NCBI GenBank assembly: GCA_032433595.1
Contig: JASWJB010000376.1
Span: forward strand, 1-36,892
Reading direction: 5' to 3'
DNA from: Conoideocrella luteorostrata
Taxonomy: Eukaryota; Ascomycota; Sordariomycetes; Hypocreales; Clavicipitaceae
Length of the DNA: 36,892 bases
Shown: in pieces, positions 33,167-36,892 of the stretch
How positions within the stretch are numbered: the stretch's first letter is position 1
How the letters are laid out: every line of letters begins with the position of its first letter
The notes under the pieces: generated by a model
Told to the model about the DNA's origin: nothing
What the model saw: the letters and a program-made list of their open reading frames with translations, nothing else
Databases searched by the model: none
Translations under genes and position numbers: made by a program

Positions 33167-33512
33167 GCTGTAGAAAGAAGCTTGAATAAAGTGTTTAAGC
33201 TCCTAAATAAGCTGGAATATTAACTTAAAGAAATGTTTCTCACTAGCTAGGCAACATTTTGGTTAGGAGCCTGCTAGCCTAAGGTTCTTTTTCGAGAAAA
33301 GGTTTTGGGATTTCATACTGCTGCGTACATTTTTATGAAGCACTAAGTTATTTTAAAATGCCTATTTATTTTATAGGCAATGCCAATTACTATTGCCATA
33401 AGTGCTAAATTTCTACCTGTGAGTACCATCCGTTTGCTCCCTTGAAGCGGAGAGGATCCAAACGCCCGTTTCTCGAGTCGTGGATAATGCTCTGTTGACT
33501 CCTTGTGTTCAC
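33167..33512. other. AT-rich decayed sequence between NLR fragment and ABC relic
   Basis: This stretch is markedly AT-rich with many TA dinucleotides and no open frame of note. It resembles repeat DNA altered by C-to-T mutation. It contains hairpin-forming repeats at 33359-33379 and 33374-33395. It lies exactly where the ABC transporter coding sequence is cut off, so it probably marks an insertion or deletion breakpoint. Confidence 0.5.
33359..33379. repeat. Hairpin: TGCCTAT / ATAGGCA
   Basis: A perfect 7-bp inverted repeat around a 7-nt TTATTTT loop. A second small inverted repeat, GGCAAT/ATTGCC, follows directly. Confidence 0.6.
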
Positions 33513-36226
33513 TTATGCTTCATCAGCCCATACCCCAATGAAGCCACTTCCAATAAGAATGGGGATCACAGACGAGCAGACGAGCGCTAGCTTCCAGCCA
33601 AAGGCCATGCTAACGAGAAAGCCAGATAGTAGCGTGGAGATGGCGATTAGAATAAGTCCTAAAGTACCGCCGCTAATTCCCGCAAGATCGGCTGCCTCTG
33701 TGGATAGAAAGTTGACGAGCACTCCAGGAGAGTTTCTCTTATCGTCGAAGAAAGCAATCTCTTGGCGGAGCATCTGGCCCAGAGCAAGCTTCCGTGCCCG
33801 ATATATCAACCGCTCAGAACAGACTGCGAAAACGGAGCTCTGAATGCTGAATACGATGATCATGACAGCTGCGAGAAGGAAGAACATCCAAGAGTAAAAG
33901 CTAGTTACTGATTTGACCTGATCGTAAGGTTCGACCGACTTGGAAGAGGCGGCAGCGACGGCTTGCCCAAACAAGATGGCGGAGGCTGGTTCCTCAAAAC
34001 TAGCAATAATGGAGCAAGGAAGGCTGATAAAAATATAATGCCATTCTTTTTTGTTTAATTGAAAGACGAATTTGGTAATAGACATGAGTGAGTTCGAGGA
34101 CGTGTCGTCTTGCTCAACCGTGGGTGGTGGAAGTTCCGCTGGCCGATTGGTGATGGCTAAAGTACTCCATAGACTCTCCTCTTCCGCTTTAGTCGTTTTA
34201 TCGTTGGTTTTATTGTCGACTGGAGCTCTTGACCCTGTTTCTAGATGGATATCTTCCTCGATCTCTCTAGTCTCCTCGGTTGTATCTTGAGCGTTTACAA
34301 GGGAAAAGTAATGCCCCTGCCGTTCTATCAGCTCCGTATGTGTACCCTCCTCGACATTGATGCCAGCATCCAACACAACAATCTTATCTGCTTCGCGGAC
34401 GGTAGAAAGACGATGCGCAATAATAATGGTTGTTTTATCCATGGCTGAGACGTTGAGGGCCGCCTGGACGGATATCTCCGTCTCGATATCTAAGGCAGAT
34501 GTGGCTTCGTCCAGAATAAGCATCTTAGACTCTGCAACAAGCGCCCTAGCAATGGCAACCCTTTGCTTTTGACCTCCAGAAAGCTTTGACCCTCTGACTC
34601 CCACCGTTGTTTGGTAGTCATGCGGTAAAGCTACAATAAAGTTGTGGGCATATGCAATCTTAGCAGCCACTTCGACCCTCTCTCGCTTCTCTTCGGTGGT
34701 TAAGTTATCGAGAGGAGTGCCAGAGAACCGTACTCAATGTTTGCGAGAACTGTGGTATCAAAAAAGGTAAGTGTCCTGACTCACAAACCTGATTTGGCGC
34801 CTCAGCCACTTTAGGTTAAGATCTTGAAGGCGGTAACTGTCCAAGAGTACCTGGCCGTCGACGGGCTCGTAGAACCGCATGATGAGTTTTGCAATAGAGC
34901 TCTTACCCGAACCGGAAGGGCCAACGACAGCAGTGGTTTTTCCAGCAGGAAATATGACGCTCAGGCCATTGGTAACGGTAATTCCCGGCCTTGAAGGATA
35001 GACATGCTTGATATTCCTCAGCTCGATCTCTCCTTGCACTTGTTCAGGCGTATGGCCAGTGTCGGACATGGGATCAATTGGAGACTGGCGGCTTGTCATT
35101 CGAAAGATTCGTCTTGCTGCAGCCGTGGCTGTCCTGAAGGTGTCGGCGTTGTGACCCACTCCAAGGACGCAGAAAACAGCACCTTTGACGATGAGTGTAA
35201 CGGCGACAAGCGCCATGAATGAAATCTGGCCGTGGATCAAGAATATTGAGCCTTGCCAGAAAGCAAGGGCAACATTGAAGTAGCCAGTGCCGACGGTAAT
35301 TGCTACCATGACACCCATGAGCGACTTGAGGGCTGACCCAGCCTTCTCAGCTTTCTTGAGTTGCTGATTATAAGTGCTGGAAATATGGGTTTGGAAGCCC
35401 AACGCCGTAATACTCCTGGCAGATCCTAGAGCCTCCTCTGCGATGGAACTGCCAATGAACTGGGCCTGCATCGAGCGTTTAGAGTATCGGCCTGCTATGA
35501 AGTTGCCTATGTAGAGAAGGGCAAGCCTCAGAAAGAAGGACCATATCAGCATCAACGTCAGCTTCCAGTGTAGAACGAAGCTAATGGCGTAGGTGGCGAT
35601 CAACGTCCCGACACTACTGAGGGTGATTGACAGTTTCTGGGACACAGCGTCCTGGATGGCGTTCAAATCCGCTCCGAGTGGCGAAACCAAGCTCCCAGTG
35701 CCCATGTCGTCGAAAACGCCCATGTTCTGGCGTAAAACCGCCTCAAAGTGTCGTATTCTGATCTGTTTGGAGATGCGTGATCCAGCGTAGGCAAACCCCG
35801 CCGTAGAGATAAATCAAGTAGCCAAAGCGCCCAGAACAATATAAAGGAAGAATGTCGAGTAGTAGCTGATCAGCCTGCTAGAGACTGAATGGCCAGCGCC
35901 GCCATTCTCAGCTGCCATAAAAACATCGGACAGTTGACCAAACAGAACCTGCTCACGACATTAGACAATGCAGAACGCTAATGCTTGGAACAGCTTCAAC
36001 ATAGGCAGGATCATACCGCGGGGACAGGGACGAGAGCGCCAGCTGCCAAAGCGGACACTGTGCTGATGGCGAGGATCAAGAAATCGCTTGCCGTTGCGTA
36101 TTGGAAGAGACTGAAGAATGAAACGTCGACATCTTGAAAGCGAAGTTGTCCCTTTATGGCCTCTACCTCCTCATTTCGCTCAAAGGGCCTTGAGAGGCTC
36201 TTTTAGGGCCATGCTGAGTCAGGCAT
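33513..36226 (-). pseudogene. Truncated, multiply mutated ABCB multidrug transporter
   Basis: A relic of a full-size (TMD-NBD-TMD-NBD) ABC exporter of the P-glycoprotein/Pmd1 type. The frame starts at ATG 36226; the intron is 36016-35949 (68 nt). TMD1 runs to about 35100. NBD1 has Walker A GPSGSGKSS (about 34900-34925), LSGGQKQR (about 34570-34590), Walker B MLILDEATSALD and the H-loop IIIAHRLSTV. TMD2 begins (KEWHYIFISLPCSIIASFEE) but ends at GSGFIGVWADEA with a stop at 33513, so half of TMD2 and all of NBD2 are missing. Other lesions are TAA at codon 8 (36205-36203), TGA at codon 115 (35816-35814), an extra T in a T6 run (34760-34765, minus strand) shifting the frame after TYLF, and a one-base loss near 34730 restoring it before SGTPLDNLTTEEK. 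It cannot make a working transporter. Confidence 0.9.
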
Positions 36227-36476
36227 CTTGCGCACAGTAATTTAGCCAATTTTTTAAGTCAAACTTGCAGACCTGCACAGAATGAACCCTTTGACTTCAA
36301 TTTATCATAAGTTACAGAGAAAAAAGCTAGAAAAATATGCTTCTAGTTTAGGGTTGAATTCGAATGATGCTGTCCTCCCATTGGAATCCCGGCGCATGAG
36401 GCGTACGTGCCAAGGTATCGGGCCGAAGCAGCTTGCTGCGTCTCCTGCAAATCACCACACTACATACGCTGATGAA

Positions 36477-36492
36477 TCATCATCATCATCAT
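36477..36492. repeat. (ATC)n trinucleotide repeat
   Basis: About five ATC/CAT units in noncoding DNA. Confidence 0.8.
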
Positions 36493-36648
36493 AAACAGAA
36501 GTCGTCACATCATAACCGCGGCCATTGTACCACTCTAATAAATGACTATCATAAAATATGGCACATTGTGGTGGGGGCACTGTGTATGGAGCATACGCTA
36601 AAGGATCACCATGCGCATTAGCCGTTCAATCATAAGTCCGTTATTTCG

Positions 36649-36676
36649 TACTCCGTAGCTTCCGAACTGCGGAGTA
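36649..36676. repeat. Hairpin: TACTCCG / CGGAGTA
   Basis: A perfect 7-bp inverted repeat with a 14-nt loop, built from the same ACGGAGTA-type motif that recurs elsewhere in the window. Confidence 0.65.
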
Positions 36677-36892
36677 GGGGGGGTGAGTCATTGATTAGAA
36701 ACCCTGTTCATGCGGGGGACAGTTTAACTGAGCCATTTCGTCCACATTGTCCAAGTGACCCTTTCAATTCGAACGCCCACCACAGATGCAATTAAAGCTT
36801 GTTATTAATAAAATCTACTACCTAAATAGCTATATAAGCTATATAATAGTTATCTTTTCTTTTTTTTCTTTCTTTTTTTCCGCTAAATTTTA

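Larger units (their letters stand above)
36227..36892. other. Right flank of ABC relic, AT-rich at the end
   Basis: No gene recognised. It contains an (ATC)n repeat near 36477-36492 and a TACTCCG/CGGAGTA hairpin at 36649-36676. The last 110 bases are AT-rich with TATAGCTATATAAG-like sequence and a T/C run, resembling mutated repeat DNA. Confidence 0.5.

Noticed and set aside
33925..33945. tRNA B-box-like GGTTCGACC
   Set aside because: It lies in ABC transporter coding sequence and no A box or cloverleaf fits.
34758..34800. Mini-intron explaining the frame change after TYLF in the ABC gene
   Set aside because: It would delete conserved DTTVLANIEYG residues that are present in the shifted frame; an extra T in the T6 run is simpler.

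Overview
This is an intron-bearing genomic window from a filamentous ascomycete, most likely a sordariomycete and possibly Hypocreales. The evidence is short spliceosomal introns (about 44-191 nt) with GTRNGT-type donors and CTRAC-like branch sites, long gene-poor spacers, WSC-domain and NACHT-type fungal protein families, and scattered AT-rich patches. No bacterial operon, CRISPR, tRNA or rRNA gene was seen.

Left third (1-13.3 kb): a four-helix MARVEL-like membrane protein (minus strand); a 4.5-kb spacer with two inverted-repeat structures; a secreted heme peroxidase fused to three WSC domains (plus); a small three-exon CENP-S/MHF1 histone-fold gene (plus); an orphan 265-codon ORF of doubtful status; and a PLP-dependent L-serine/threonine dehydratase (minus). 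A 3.5-kb spacer follows, with a short tandem repeat of 21-22 bp period.

Middle (16.8-29.5 kb): an F-box-like/acidic-tract gene whose frame is split by one TAG, which either lies inside a 48-nt intron or is a true stop; the DNA polymerase delta small subunit (minus); a GNAT acetyltransferase (plus) ending 90 bp from a membrane-anchored alpha/beta hydrolase (minus); a 2-oxoglutarate/Fe(II) dioxygenase gene carrying an in-frame TGA and a frameshift; and a 1086-residue all-helical protein whose inferred N-terminus (MGYCFLCC) looks like a myristoylation/palmitoylation signal.

Right end (30.4-36.9 kb): a cluster of broken genes. These are a relic of an unrecognised large family (several frameshifts, one an 8-bp tandem duplication), a fragment of a NACHT/NLR-type gene, and a full-length-class ABCB transporter cut off in its second membrane domain and carrying at least four further lesions. 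AT-rich sequence flanks the last two. The house-keeping genes (Pol delta, CENP-S, dehydratase) are intact, while the accessory genes are decaying. I found no convincing multi-gene novel system. The best candidates for new biology are the acylated helical giant and the F-box gene with its in-frame TAG.
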